A stretch of DNA of 64,000 bases from Nonomuraea pusilla (GTDB taxonomy: Bacteria > Actinomycetota > Actinomycetes > Streptosporangiales > Streptosporangiaceae): positions 1 to 64,000 of the forward strand of contig NZ_FOBF01000004.1 of the NCBI RefSeq assembly GCF_900109355.1, given 5' to 3'. Positions within the stretch are counted from its first letter, which is position 1, and each line of letters opens with the position of its first letter. Below the pieces are notes generated by a model, which was not told the origin of the DNA, ran no database searches, and saw only the letters and a program-made list of their open reading frames with translations. The position numbers and the translations under genes were made by a program. Positions 17,706 to 26,735 of this stretch are shown here, piece by piece.

Positions 17706-17819
17706 CTCTCGACCGCTGACCGTGCGGCGTCCCCGCCGGCGTCCCGAGCGGCGTGCGGCCGGCGCGGGCATCGTGCTCGCTCCATCTGGTGGCCCCGTTG
17801 ACGGTGGGCGAGCGGCCGG

Positions 17820-18752
17820 TCAGGCGGTGGTTCCGTAGCCGGGGTTGCGGTCCAGCCAGTCGGCGTAGACGGGGCTGCGGCGTACCGCGTCGTGGTGTGC
17901 CTGTCTGGCCTGGGTGACGACGCAGGCGGGGTCGGGGGCGGTGGGGTGGCGGCCGAGGAGTTGCCGCCAGCGCAGCGGCGCCCCCGCGAGCGGCACCATG
18001 ACGAGCCCGGCGGCGGGCTGGTGGGTGGCCTGGCAGAGCACGACGGCCCGTCCGACGCGGGCGAGGTGGGTGCAGGTGGGGACGTCGGTCTCGTAGATCG
18101 TTCCCGGGGTGAAGCCGGCGCGGGCGCAGGCCGTGGCGAAGCAGTCGGCGAAGCATCCGTCGCCGGGGGTCACGGCCCACTGCTCGCCGGCCAGGTCGGC
18201 GAGCCCGACCTCCTTGGCGCCGGCCATGGAGTGGTCCCTGCTGACGAGGACGAACACGGGGTCGAGGCTGATCGTCTCCCACAGCAGGGCGCCGCTCGGG
18301 ACGCCGGCGTCGCCGCAGGCGCCGGTCAGGACGTAGTCGAGCCGGCCGTGTTCGACCATGCCGTTCAGTTCCTGGGCGGACCACGAGGTGTAGGTGGTGA
18401 CGGCGCGTTCTGCGGCGATCCGGTCGACGAGGCCGCCGAGGATGGGGCCGTTCGTGGCGCCGATGCGGAAACCGGGGGAGGGGGTGTGGGCGAATCGTAC
18501 GGCTTCCTCCTGGAGTTCCTTGGCTGCGGGGAGGAGCACTCTGGCTCGGGCGAGGACGAGCTCGCCGAGGCGGGTGGGGCGCGCGCCGTGCCTGTCGCGC
18601 TCGAACAGGGTGCCGCCGAGCACCCGTTCGATGCGTTTGAGCTGGGCGGTCAGAGCCGGCTGTGCCAGACCGAGCCGGGACGCGGCCTTGCTGACACTTC
18701 CCGCGTCCGCGACTTCGCGGACGATCCTGAGGTGTCGGAGCTCTAGGTCCAT
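17820..18752 (-). CDS. LysR-family transcriptional regulator, 310 aa
   Basis: N-terminal winged helix-turn-helix at residues 1-60: MDLELRHLRIVREVADAGSV, then KAASRLGLAQPALTAQLKRI. The effector-binding domain follows (about 90-300). The ATG at 18,752 fits the family start; longer upstream frames have no LysR-like sequence. It is divergent from the small genes starting at 18,843, with 90 bp between, so it probably controls them or itself. The ligand is unknown. Confidence 0.9.
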   Translation of the reverse strand: MDLELRHLRIVREVADAGSVSKAASRLGLAQPALTAQLKRIERVLGGTLFERDRHGARPTRLGELVLARARVLLPAAKELQEEAVRFAHTPSPGFRIGATNGPILGGLVDRIAAERAVTTYTSWSAQELNGMVEHGRLDYVLTGACGDAGVPSGALLWETISLDPVFVLVSRDHSMAGAKEVGLADLAGEQWAVTPGDGCFADCFATACARAGFTPGTIYETDVPTCTHLARVGRAVVLCQATHQPAAGLVMVPLAGAPLRWRQLLGRHPTAPDPACVVTQARQAHHDAVRRSPVYADWLDRNPGYGTTA

Positions 18753-18842
18753 AACGGGAAAGGTAAGGCGGTTCGTCTCCTCCGAACAATGGCCGTATGT
18801 CAGGAATAGTGACACGAATTGTCCGGCGGGTAGGGGGACCGC

Positions 18843-19067
18843 ATGACGACGATGGGAATCGATCCGGCACAGCTCAGCGACGACGACCTGATCCGAGAAC
18901 TGCGGCACCTGCACATGACCCGCAGCGACACGTTCTTCCACGGTTCGGACGACGCGCTCGCCACGCACACGTCCCGTACCCACGAACTGGAGACCGAGTA
19001 CCTGCGCCGCCACCCCGACCGCGAGGTCGACCCGGGCCGGCTGCGGGAGGGAGCGAGGCAGCGCTGA
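18843..19067 (+). CDS. DUF6158-type small conserved protein, 74 aa
   Basis: Small acidic protein with LSDDDLIRELRHLHMTRSDT, FFHGSDDALATHTSR and LETEYLRRHPDRE, matching my memory of actinobacterial DUF6158. Function unknown. Its stop overlaps the next gene's ATG (TGATG at 19,065-19,069), so the two are translationally coupled. A GTAGGGGG-like site precedes the ATG. It is transcribed away from the LysR gene. Confidence 0.75.
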   Translation: MTTMGIDPAQLSDDDLIRELRHLHMTRSDTFFHGSDDALATHTSRTHELETEYLRRHPDREVDPGRLREGARQR

Positions 19068-19303
19068 TGTCCGGAAGCCACGACGTGCAGGCCCTGTCCG
19101 ACCTGGACATCCACGTCTACGAGGCCGTCACCTCGCAGGCCGTCGGCGGCGGGGCGATCGGGCTGGACGCGCTCGTCCACGCGACCGGCCTGCGGGAGGG
19201 GGACCTGCGGCGCAGCCTGGCCACCCTCATCGCCCAGGGGTACGTGGTGCCCAAGGGCGACGGGTACGCCCTCGGCCCCCACACCTTCGAGGTCGAGTAC
19301 TGA
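19067..19303 (+). CDS. Small winged-helix-like conserved protein, 78 aa
   Basis: MSGSHDVQALSDLDIHVYEA, then ALVHATGLREGDLRRSLATL and a beta-hairpin-like QGYVVPKGDGYALGPH resemble a compact winged helix, but no family is recognised with certainty. Coupled to the DUF6158 gene by a 1-base stop/start overlap and followed 3 bp later by the hydro-lyase gene, giving a three-gene operon. Confidence 0.65.
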   Translation: MSGSHDVQALSDLDIHVYEAVTSQAVGGGAIGLDALVHATGLREGDLRRSLATLIAQGYVVPKGDGYALGPHTFEVEY

Positions 19304-19306
19304 CCC

Positions 19307-20122
19307 ATGGGCACGGCGGCCCGGCAGGCGTACCGTCGGGGTGTGGACGTCGCCGACCTCAGCCCCGCCCAGGCGCGGGAGCGCTTCCGCCGGGGGGAGC
19401 GCGCCCCCACGTCCGGCTGGTGCAGCGGCTGGACGCAGGCCAACCTCATCGCCGTGCCGGAGCGGCTGCGCGACGACCTGCGGCTGTTCGCGCGGCGCAA
19501 CCCGCAGGCCTGCCCGGTGCTGGACGCTGGGGAGCCGGGCGCGTGGACGACCCGGCTCTTCCCCGGCGACCTGCGTACCGACCTGCCCGGCTACCGCCTC
19601 TACCGCGACGGCGCCCCCGTGGCCGACCTCGGTGACGTGGTGTCCGCCTGGCGCTCCGACCTCGTGCCGTTCCTCATCGGCTGCAGCTTCACGTTCGAGC
19701 GGGCGCTGCTCGCGGCCGGCGTGCCGGTACGGCACCTGGAGCTGGGCGTGAACGTGCCCATGTACCGCACCGGCCTGCCCTGCCGGCCGGCGGGGGCGCT
19801 CTCGGGGCCGCTGGTCGTGTCCATGCGGCCCGTCCCCGAGCAGCTGGTGGCCACCGCCGTGGAGGTGACCGGCAGGTACCCGATGGTCCACGGCGCGCCG
19901 GTGCACGCCGGCGACCCTGCCGCGATAGGCGTCGCGGACCTGTCCCGGCCCGACTTCGGCGACGCGGTCGAGGTGCGCGAGGGCGAGGTGCCGGTGTTCT
20001 GGGCGTGCGGGGTGACGCCGCAGGCGGCCGTGATGGCGAGCGGTGTGGAGTACGCGATCGGCCACCTGCCGGGCCACATGGCGATCCTGGACGCCCGCGA
20101 CGACGACTACCGCGTGGACTGA
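19307..20122 (+). CDS. Putative hydro-lyase, DUF1445 / D-glutamate cyclase-like, 271 aa
   Basis: Matches the YcsI/PSPTO_5379 family: [18 protein letters not shown] near residue 37, [34 protein letters not shown] near 119-136, and [20 protein letters not shown] at the C-terminus. Length is normal for the family (about 265). Such proteins are annotated as hydro-lyases, and related enzymes act on D-glutamate; the substrate here is not known. The start at 19,307 gives the usual short N-terminus. Last gene of the small operon divergent from LysR. Confidence 0.85.
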   Translation: MGTAARQAYRRGVDVADLSPAQARERFRRGERAPTSGWCSGWTQANLIAVPERLRDDLRLFARRNPQACPVLDAGEPGAWTTRLFPGDLRTDLPGYRLYRDGAPVADLGDVVSAWRSDLVPFLIGCSFTFERALLAAGVPVRHLELGVNVPMYRTGLPCRPAGALSGPLVVSMRPVPEQLVATAVEVTGRYPMVHGAPVHAGDPAAIGVADLSRPDFGDAVEVREGEVPVFWACGVTPQAAVMASGVEYAIGHLPGHMAILDARDDDYRVD

Positions 20123-20182
20123 CCGCCTCAGCGCAGACCGGAGCCGGGGCCGTCGCCGGGACCACCAGGCCGCGCGGAGGGG

Positions 20183-20767
20183 TCAGGGGCCGTCCGCCGG
20201 CCCTCGCAGCCAGGCGCGGGCGGCGTCGAGCTGCTCGCCCGGCGGCGGCGCGCCCCTCCGGTTGTCGATCTCCAGGTGCGGGACGACCGGCGGCTCGTCC
20301 ACGCGGATCGCCCTCAGGTACGCCTCGAAGTCCGCGAGCTTGCCCGCGTCGCGTTCGAGCCCTCTGGCCGGCAGCCGTTCGCGCAGCGTCGGGCCGTCGG
20401 AGCGCACCCACACCAGCCGCACCGGCGGCCCGCCCAGCTCCTCCACCCAGGCCGCCCACCGGTCCGCCTCGTGCACCTGCGTGGTGAAGGGCCCGTCGAG
20501 CAGCACGGGGCAGCCGTGCCGCCTGATCTGCCGCGCGAGGTCGGTCAGCCCGGCGTACTCGTGACGCTTGACGTGCTCGTCGTACCAGGGGCCCTCGCGC
20601 TCGCCGGGATGCCTGCCGTGCGACTCCAGCACGGCCGCGACGAACCGCCCGTACACGGTGTCCTTGTCCAGCAGCGCGGGCACCGGGCGCAGCCGCGCCA
20701 GCAGCGCCTCGGCCACCGTGGACTTGCCCGCCCCCGGCGGCCCGCTGACCACCCACACCGTCGCCAT
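20183..20767 (-). CDS. P-loop kinase-like ATPase, 194 aa
   Basis: Walker [15 protein letters not shown] at residues 7-20, then DKDTVYGRF and [19 protein letters not shown], as in small nucleoside or antibiotic kinases of the AAA_33 type. [19 protein letters not shown] near 115-135 looks like a lid. It probably phosphorylates a small molecule, but the substrate cannot be read from sequence. Convergent with the hydro-lyase gene. ATG at 20,767 begins the first beta strand directly. Confidence 0.75.
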   Translation of the reverse strand: MATVWVVSGPPGAGKSTVAEALLARLRPVPALLDKDTVYGRFVAAVLESHGRHPGEREGPWYDEHVKRHEYAGLTDLARQIRRHGCPVLLDGPFTTQVHEADRWAAWVEELGGPPVRLVWVRSDGPTLRERLPARGLERDAGKLADFEAYLRAIRVDEPPVVPHLEIDNRRGAPPPGEQLDAARAWLRGPADGP

Positions 20768-20820
20768 GCGCCCAGTCTGCCGCCAGGAGCGGCCGCAGGC
20801 GGTGCTCCGGACGATGGGCC

Positions 20821-21240
20821 TCAAGCGCGAACGACCTTGAGGCCGGACATGTCCTCCTGGTTGACATCACTCTGAGAAGCGATCGAGATCGGGACGATCA
20901 CGATCATCCAGTAGAACCCCCAGAGCCAGCGCCGCGTCATCTGCGCGAAGCCAGGCCGCGCCGCGTCTGCCTCCCGCACGATCCTGATCCCGCCCAGGAG
21001 TTTTCCGATGCTGGCCGACCCCACCAAGGTGAGCACCACATGGTTCAGGAAGGACACCGCAACGGTGACACCGAGCAGCGTCAGCCACAGCCGTGGTTCG
21101 CCCCAGTGAAGATCGCCGTCGGTCCTCGCGCCGACCGGCCAGACGGCAACGGCGAGACCGCAGGCCAGGGAGACGAGACCGTCGACTGCCGAGGAGAAGG
21201 CGCGGCGCGCCTCGCTCGCGGAGCGGAGCTTGTCGATCAT
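20821..21240 (-). CDS. RDD-family membrane protein, 139 aa
   Basis: About three to four membrane segments: [40 protein letters not shown] and [15 protein letters not shown], with [15 protein letters not shown] in the cytoplasmic loop, typical of RDD proteins. Usual role unknown, possibly ion exchange. Its ATG overlaps the stop of the WXG-like gene (ATGA at 21,237-21,240), so it is coupled to it. Last gene of a four-gene operon (23,294 to 20,821). Confidence 0.8.
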   Translation of the reverse strand: MIDKLRSASEARRAFSSAVDGLVSLACGLAVAVWPVGARTDGDLHWGEPRLWLTLLGVTVAVSFLNHVVLTLVGSASIGKLLGGIRIVREADAARPGFAQMTRRWLWGFYWMIVIVPISIASQSDVNQEDMSGLKVVRA

Positions 21241-21500
21241 CCTCCGGCCTCCTCCTTCTGCACTTTGGCAAGAATGGCCTCGGCCTGTTCTTGGGCGGAT
21301 TGGAGCACTGATCGTATGGCCGCTCTGTGGACGGCCCATTCTCCCCGGAAGCGGTCTCCCGCCGGGCCTGACCATACATCGGTCCCGCTCAGGGCATCCA
21401 CAGAATCCAACGTTCTCGCTATTTCGCCGGCTGCTCGCTGAATCGCTCGCATGTCCGCTCTGCATTCGGCGACCCGATCGCCCACCGAACACCCCCTCAC
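21237..21500 (-). CDS. WXG100-like small helical protein, 87 aa
   Basis: Two amphipathic helices flank a W43-S44-G45 turn (LSGTDVWSGPAGDRFRGEW). Size and layout match ESX/type VII secretion WXG100 substrates. The C-terminal helix QSAQEQAEAILAKVQKE is typical. The start is GTG at 21,500. No EccC-type ATPase is nearby, so it may use a secretion system encoded elsewhere, or act as a structural partner of the two upstream proteins. Confidence 0.7.
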   Translation of the reverse strand: MRGCSVGDRVAECRADMRAIQRAAGEIARTLDSVDALSGTDVWSGPAGDRFRGEWAVHRAAIRSVLQSAQEQAEAILAKVQKEEAGG

Positions 21501-21506
21501 GAATCT

Positions 21507-22316
21507 CTACGAGAGCATGTCCATCAGTCGCCGGGTCAGGGTTTCCCTGCCGACTGCCTGACTTCTGATTCCTGTCGGCCCTTGCGGCCTGTCGACTGTC
21601 ACCGTCCATATTGCTGTGTCCGTGCCATAGGCCACCATCATCGGCCCAGGGTCGTCGGCCAGGAGTGCGAGAGATGTGACGATCTTTGCGTTGTCGATGA
21701 TCCCTGCCAGCGGACCGATGTCATCACGGTCGAGCGAAGGTCCCAGCCTCTGCTCGGGGCCGTCACGATCCGCCACGCCGAACGGGTCGACGAACGAGCA
21801 CAACAGAACCGCGGCGTCGCGGATGTTGCCGGCCAGAGTGAACAGATGCACTCCCGCTGTCGTAACCCGTTCGAGGAGAAGCAGATGAGAGGTGTGGATA
21901 TAGGCGTAGGCAAACGCCGCTCCCGCTGCGGTCTCCTGTCGGAGCGCCAACGCGCGGTCGGCGGTCCGGCGCAATGTGAGAACCAGGTCCACATCGAACT
22001 GGATCCGCATGTCCACCTGCGCCAGGCTGCTGCCGTGAGAGCCGTTCAGGACGGCCGCCATCTCCTGGACGTTCGATATCTCCACCACTCCGCGGGCGAC
22101 GAGCGAGCGCAGTGCGGTGGCCATGACCAGGTTCTGCTGCTCCGGTGGAAGTGCCGAGAGATGCGGACTGGAGACGATCGACTCCTCGGCGGTAACAGGA
22201 TCCAGGACTGCGAGTTCCTCGTCGGTCAGTCGGGGGAGCGTTCGTGTGCCTCCCTCCGCCAGCGCGTCGGCGAGCTCTTCTCGAAACTCGGACATGTTCA
22301 TGTCGATTTCGGCCAT
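21507..22316 (-). CDS. Hypothetical protein of a WXG-linked operon, 269 aa
   Basis: I do not recognise it. It has an acidic N-terminus, a helical middle (LVMATALRSLVARGVVEISN, RRTADRALALRQET) and a beta-rich C-terminal third (TDTAIWTVTVDRPQGPTG). It has no signal peptide. The layout recalls ESX-associated chaperone/immunity proteins (EspG-like), but no specific motif supports that. It lies 3 bp downstream of the large glycine-rich gene and 6 bp upstream of the WXG-like gene. Confidence 0.65.
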   Translation of the reverse strand: MAEIDMNMSEFREELADALAEGGTRTLPRLTDEELAVLDPVTAEESIVSSPHLSALPPEQQNLVMATALRSLVARGVVEISNVQEMAAVLNGSHGSSLAQVDMRIQFDVDLVLTLRRTADRALALRQETAAGAAFAYAYIHTSHLLLLERVTTAGVHLFTLAGNIRDAAVLLCSFVDPFGVADRDGPEQRLGPSLDRDDIGPLAGIIDNAKIVTSLALLADDPGPMMVAYGTDTAIWTVTVDRPQGPTGIRSQAVGRETLTRRLMDMLS

Positions 22317-22319
22317 CCA

Positions 22320-23294
22320 CTACCACAACTTCTTGACCCTCTTGCCGATCCATTCAGCGGCGGCGCCCGCGCCCGTCTTCACGTCGTCACCCCAGTTGTC
22401 CCAGGCCCAGCTGCCGAGGAAGTACGCGCCGGCGATGCCGAGGGCCACCCAGCCGGCGACGGGGACGGCTGCCGCGACGGCGGCCGAGGCGCCCAGCGCG
22501 GTGGCCGCCCCCGCGCCGCCCAGGACGGCTGCTGCGCCCGCTGCCTGCAGGGCCCCCATGCCGCGGTCCGCCCACCCTTGTGAGCCTTCATGGGTGGGAG
22601 CGATCGTCTCCTTGAGTCCCGCGACGACGCTGAGCGGAAGCAGGACCCGTTGAGCGATGAAGCCGGTCCCTGGCGCCTTCGTGAAGAGTTTGTCGGCCTG
22701 CGGTATCCGCAACCGCTGGGCTGCGGTGCGTACCGCCTGCTGCCACTTCCACGGCTCCTTGTACATGTTTCGGATCTTCTGATCCTTGAGCAGCTCCCTG
22801 AGTAGCTCCCTCCGCGTTCCGGTTATTCGGCCGGGGTCGCCCCACCACCGGCTGAAGTCGAGCAAGCCCCGCGCGGCCGTCACGTTCCTTCCTTGGTCCC
22901 AGCGGCGATGGAGGTGGAGAGCGGCTTCGACGGCCGTGGGCACCCTGAGGATCTTCAGCGGGGTCGTGGTGTCCTCGTGAACCTTCTTGTACTTCTGATA
23001 TTCGGGGCTGGACTCGATCTCCTTCCAGGTGTCGAGCACGCCCGCGATCCCCGCGAACGCGAGAACACCCTCGGGATCCTCCTCCAGCAGGCCGAGGCGA
23101 TCCCGGATGTCCTTGGCCTGCTGCTGGGCCCAGGATGAACGACCCGGGAATGCGGCCAATCCCGACGTGTCCCCGCTCCATCGTTCGAGGAGTCGGCGCA
23201 GCGCCGTTCCCTCGATCGCCAGGCTGCCGCCCACCACCTCGACGGCGGCGCCGAGGTCACGAGCTCGTGCCGGATCCATCCCGGAGAAACTCAT
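22320..23294 (-). CDS. Large WXG-type protein with hydrophobic C-terminus, 324 aa
   Basis: The N-terminal about 70 residues form a WXG-like helical hairpin with W39-S40-G41 (LLERWSGDTSG). The middle is charged and helical (RRWWDQGR-type sequence, then RRELLRELLKDQKIRNMYKE). The C-terminal 100 residues are Ala/Gly-rich and hydrophobic (AAGAAAVLGGAGAATALGAS, VAGWVALGIAGAYFLGSWAW), like a glycine zipper or membrane-inserting module. This layout fits a type VII secretion substrate or effector; the activity is unknown. First gene of the operon; ATG at 23,294 follows a purine-rich site. Confidence 0.65.
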   Translation of the reverse strand: MSFSGMDPARARDLGAAVEVVGGSLAIEGTALRRLLERWSGDTSGLAAFPGRSSWAQQQAKDIRDRLGLLEEDPEGVLAFAGIAGVLDTWKEIESSPEYQKYKKVHEDTTTPLKILRVPTAVEAALHLHRRWDQGRNVTAARGLLDFSRWWGDPGRITGTRRELLRELLKDQKIRNMYKEPWKWQQAVRTAAQRLRIPQADKLFTKAPGTGFIAQRVLLPLSVVAGLKETIAPTHEGSQGWADRGMGALQAAGAAAVLGGAGAATALGASAAVAAAVPVAGWVALGIAGAYFLGSWAWDNWGDDVKTGAGAAAEWIGKRVKKLW

Positions 23295-23574
23295 AGGCTG
23301 GAAGGGTAAAGGAGCGCGTTGATCCCGTCCATGTAAAGGGGCGGCTGCATTCCTGGTGGGCATGAATCACTGGAAGGCATCGGTTTCCAGCAGACATGAA
23401 CGCCCTTTTTCATCTAAGGGGATTATTGCCTGGATTGCACGGAAAAGCTGGATAAATGGCCGCCGCGGAGCTCGCCGTGCGTCCGTCCCCTGCCCGGCGT
23501 ACGCGGATTCGCGTACGCCGGTGACGCGGTGCAGGGGACGACCGCGGGCCCGGGGCGCCGGGAGACTCGCCGGC

Positions 23575-24864
23575 ATGCCGACCGTACTCACCAGGGCGTT
23601 CCGCGTGCCGGAACTCCGCAGGAAGCTGCTGTTCACGCTGGGCCTCGTCGCGCTGTTCCGTCTGGGGCAGCTCATGCCCTCCCCCGGCGTGGACGTCGTG
23701 GCCGTGCGCGCCTGCGTCGGGTCCGCCCGTGGCGGCCTGTTCGACATGGTGCAGATGCTCAGCGGCGGGGCGATGCTCCACCTGTCGGTGTTCGCGCTGG
23801 GGGTGATGCCCTACATCACGGCGAGCATCGTCATGCAGCTGTGCGCCGTGGTGGTGCCCCGGCTGGCGGAGCTGAGGAAGGAGGGGCAGCGGGGGCAGGC
23901 GCGGATCACGCAGTACACGCGGTACCTGACGGTGGCCGTCGCGGTGCTGAACGCCACGACCGTGGTCGCCCTCGCCCGCGCCGGGCGGCTGCTGCCCGGC
24001 TGCCCGCGCCCGCTCCTGCTGGACGACGGCCCGCTCGCCGTCGTCGTCATCGTCGTCACCATGGTCGCGGGCGCCTGCGTCGTCATGTGGATGGGGGAGC
24101 TGGTCACCGGCAGGGGCGTCGGCAACGGGATGTCGATCCTGATGTTCGCGCAGGTGGTGGCGGTCTTCCCGGCGTACGTGTCCACCGTCTTCCTGACCAG
24201 CCCGTTCACGCTCGTCGTGCTGCTGGTGGCGGGGCTGTTCCTGGTGGCGGCCGTGGTGTTCGTGGAGCAGGCGCAGCGGCGCGTCCCTGTGCAGTACGCC
24301 AGGCGGATGGTCGGGCGGCGCGTGTACGGGGGGACGAGCACGTACATCCCGGTCAAGGTGAACCAGGCCGGGATCGTGCCGGTGATCTTCACGTCCTCGC
24401 TGCTCTACCTGCTGGCCATGGCCGCGCCGCTGCTCGGCGACGAGCTCGGCGGCTGGGTGGAGCGCACCCTCACGTCCGGCACGCACCCCCTCTACCTGTC
24501 CGCGTACGCGCTCCTGATCGTCGGGTTCGCGTACTTCTACGTGTCGATCACGTTCAATCCGGTGGAGGTGGCGGACGGGATGCGGCGGCACGGCGGGTTC
24601 GTGCCGGGGGTGCGGCCGGGACGGCCCACCGAGCGGTACCTGGCGTACGTCCTGTCGCGGCTGACCGCCCCCGGCGCGCTCTACCTGGCGGTGCTGGCGC
24701 TGCTGCCGCTGGTGGCGTTCGCGATCACTCGGGACCCCGGCACGCGGCAGAACTTCCCGTTCGGCGGCACGAGCCTGCTCATCATGGTCTCGGTCGGGCT
24801 GGAGACGGTGAAGCAGATCGAGGCGCAGGTGCAGCAGCGCGCGTACCAGGGCCTGCTGAAGTGA
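23575..24864 (+). CDS. secY2: SecY paralogue, preprotein translocase channel, 429 aa
   Basis: Full-length SecY: ten membrane segments, RRKLLFTLGLVALFRLGQ at the N-terminus, FALGVMPYITASIVMQL (transmembrane helix 2), GVGNGMSILMF, YIPVKVNQAGIVPVIF and a C-terminus ending RAYQGLLK. Length is normal. It is not in a ribosomal-protein operon (no rpl genes, adk or map nearby), so it is a second copy. The plug/pore region MVQMLSGGAMLHLSVF is shorter and more hydrophobic than in housekeeping SecY. ATG at 23,575 gives the family N-terminus. Divergent from the WXG-type operon; convergent with the two-component genes, 2 bp away. Confidence 0.85.
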   Translation: MPTVLTRAFRVPELRRKLLFTLGLVALFRLGQLMPSPGVDVVAVRACVGSARGGLFDMVQMLSGGAMLHLSVFALGVMPYITASIVMQLCAVVVPRLAELRKEGQRGQARITQYTRYLTVAVAVLNATTVVALARAGRLLPGCPRPLLLDDGPLAVVVIVVTMVAGACVVMWMGELVTGRGVGNGMSILMFAQVVAVFPAYVSTVFLTSPFTLVVLLVAGLFLVAAVVFVEQAQRRVPVQYARRMVGRRVYGGTSTYIPVKVNQAGIVPVIFTSSLLYLLAMAAPLLGDELGGWVERTLTSGTHPLYLSAYALLIVGFAYFYVSITFNPVEVADGMRRHGGFVPGVRPGRPTERYLAYVLSRLTAPGALYLAVLALLPLVAFAITRDPGTRQNFPFGGTSLLIMVSVGLETVKQIEAQVQQRAYQGLLK

Positions 24865-24866
24865 GG

Positions 24867-25631
24867 TCAGGCGGGCGGGGTCAGACCGGCCCGCATGGCG
24901 AACACGACGAGCTGCGCCCGGTCCCTCGCGCGCAGCTTGACCATGGCGCGGCTCACGTGCGTCCTGACCGTCTCGGGGCTGATCACCAGTTCGCGGGCGA
25001 TCTCCTCGTTCGACAGGCCGGTGGCCACCCAGGCGACCAGTTCCCGTTCGCGCGGCGTGAGGGTGTCGAGGCCCTCCACCGGGCCCGCGCCGTGCCGGCC
25101 GAACAGGCCGATGACCTTCCTCGTGATCGACGGCGACAGCAGCGCCTCCCCGGCGGCCACCACGCGCACCGCGTTGACCAGCTCGTCGGGGGCGCCGTCC
25201 TTGAGCACGAAGCCGGCGGCCCCGGCCTGGAGGGCGGCGAAGACGTACTCGTCCACGGCGAACGTCGTCACCATCACGACCCTCGTGCCGGCCAGCCCGG
25301 CGTCGGCCGCGACGGCGCGCAGCACGGCGAGGCCGTCCATGCCGGGCATGCGGATGTCCAGCAGCAGGACGTCGGGCCTGGTGCGGCGGACCAGCGCGAG
25401 CGCGCCCGCCCCGTCGGCCGCCTCGCCGACGCACTCCATGCCGGGCTCCCGCTCCAGCAGCGCCCGCAGCCCCATCCGCACGACCGCCTGGTCGTCGGCG
25501 ACCGCGACCCTGATCACGCGCTGCCGCTGCTGGGCCGCGGCGGCCTCGTGCCGGGTCGTGCCGCCGTCCGGGGCGCCTGGCGCGCTCCCGGCCGCGCCGC
25601 CGTCGCGGGCGCCGAGATCCTCCCGCGTCAC
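24867..25631 (-). CDS. NarL/LuxR-type response regulator, 254 aa
   Basis: Receiver domain from about residue 40: VIRVAVADDQAVVRMGL, phospho-acceptor Asp in DVLLLDIRMPGMDG, Lys in GFVLKDGAP. The LuxR helix-turn-helix follows: LTPRERELVAWVATGLSNEE and TVRTHVSRAMVKLRARDRA. A 37-residue low-complexity N-terminal extension may mean a later start. The ATG overlaps the kinase stop (ATGA at 25,628-25,631). Confidence 0.9.
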   Translation of the reverse strand: MTREDLGARDGGAAGSAPGAPDGGTTRHEAAAAQQRQRVIRVAVADDQAVVRMGLRALLEREPGMECVGEAADGAGALALVRRTRPDVLLLDIRMPGMDGLAVLRAVAADAGLAGTRVVMVTTFAVDEYVFAALQAGAAGFVLKDGAPDELVNAVRVVAAGEALLSPSITRKVIGLFGRHGAGPVEGLDTLTPRERELVAWVATGLSNEEIARELVISPETVRTHVSRAMVKLRARDRAQLVVFAMRAGLTPPA

Positions 25632-26710
25632 GCCGACGTCCGTGCCCGGGGGAACGTGGCGACGACCGCGAAGCCGCCCCCTTCGCGTGGCCCGGCCGCG
25701 AGCCGGCCGCCCGCCTCGGCCACCCGGGCGCGCATGCCCGCCAGCCCACGCCCCTCGGGGCCGCCCCCGCCGCGGCCCCGGTCCGCCACCTCCAGGACGT
25801 ACGCCTCCGGCAGCTCGGACAGGCGTACCACGGCGGTGGTCGGGCCGGCGTGCCGCAGGACGTTCGTGAGCGACTCGCGGACCACGCGGTAGACGGGCTC
25901 GCGCAGGTGCCGGGGCACGGCGGGTTCGTCCGGCGCGAGCTCCACGGGCAGCCCGGCGGCGCGCACGCCCTCGACGAGCGCCCGCAGGTCGCCGCCCGGC
26001 GGGTCGATGCCGTCGAGTGCGGCGCGGAGCTGGGCGAGCGCGGTCCTGCTGGTCTCCCTGATCGCCAGCAGCGAGGCCCTGGCCTGCTCGGGGTCGTCGT
26101 CGAGCGCGACCAGCGCCAGCCCGGCCTGCATCGCGATGGCCGCCAGCCCGTGCCCGGCCGCGTCGTGCACCTCGCCCGCGAGGCGCGCCCGCTCCCTGGC
26201 CAGTTCGTACGCGGCGTCGCCCTCGCCGCCGCCGGCGGGACGCTCGGCGGGCCCGGCGGCGGGCAGGACGGTGGTGGCCGGGGCGTCGGGGACCGCCGGG
26301 ATGCCCCAGGGCCGCGCCGCCACACCGGCATCGGGCGGAGGGCCGTCCGTACGGGGCCTGCCGAGGTGCGCGGCGTCGGCTTCGAGGACGCCGGCGTGCG
26401 GGGGCTGGGCGCCGGTGGCGGCGGCGGCTGCGGCGGCTCGGGCCTGGGCCAGCCCGCTGAACGACCAGGGGACGGCGAGCCAGCCCGCCCAGGCCAGCAT
26501 GACGACCACCGGGATGTCGCCGACCCGGGCGACCCGGACGACCCGCCCGAGCCGGGACAGACGGCTCGGCCCGGCGACCGGCCGGCGGCGCCCGCCCTCG
26601 CTCGTCTGATCCGTCACCGTCTCCCCACCCGCTGCGCTCCCGCCCGCTGCCGGCCGCCCCGAGCCGGTGGCCCGTGGGCTCGCCGGGATGGGGGCCGGGT
26701 CAGAAGGCAT
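25628..26710 (-). CDS. Sensor histidine kinase, NarX/DesK class, 360 aa
   Basis: HisKA_3 motif RLAGEVHDAAGHGLAAIAMQ holds the phosphorylated His. The HATPase_c domain has ESLTNVLRHAGP (N box), VADRGRGGGG (G1) and GRGLAGMRARV (G2). The N-terminal half is low-complexity, with only one clear membrane segment (PVVVMLAWAGWLAVPWSF), fewer than the four to six of the family, so its sensing part may be reduced. Translationally coupled to the response regulator downstream; the two form a pair. Confidence 0.87.
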   Translation of the reverse strand: MPSDPAPIPASPRATGSGRPAAGGSAAGGETVTDQTSEGGRRRPVAGPSRLSRLGRVVRVARVGDIPVVVMLAWAGWLAVPWSFSGLAQARAAAAAAATGAQPPHAGVLEADAAHLGRPRTDGPPPDAGVAARPWGIPAVPDAPATTVLPAAGPAERPAGGGEGDAAYELARERARLAGEVHDAAGHGLAAIAMQAGLALVALDDDPEQARASLLAIRETSRTALAQLRAALDGIDPPGGDLRALVEGVRAAGLPVELAPDEPAVPRHLREPVYRVVRESLTNVLRHAGPTTAVVRLSELPEAYVLEVADRGRGGGGPEGRGLAGMRARVAEAGGRLAAGPREGGGFAVVATFPRARTSA

Positions 26711-26735
26711 CGATCCGGCCCGATCCTAGCGAGTT

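Noticed and set aside
23410..26331. 973-residue minus-strand open frame across the secY, response regulator and kinase genes
   Set aside because: Arg/Pro/His-rich shadow translation of three recognisable genes; no ribosome site or family motif.
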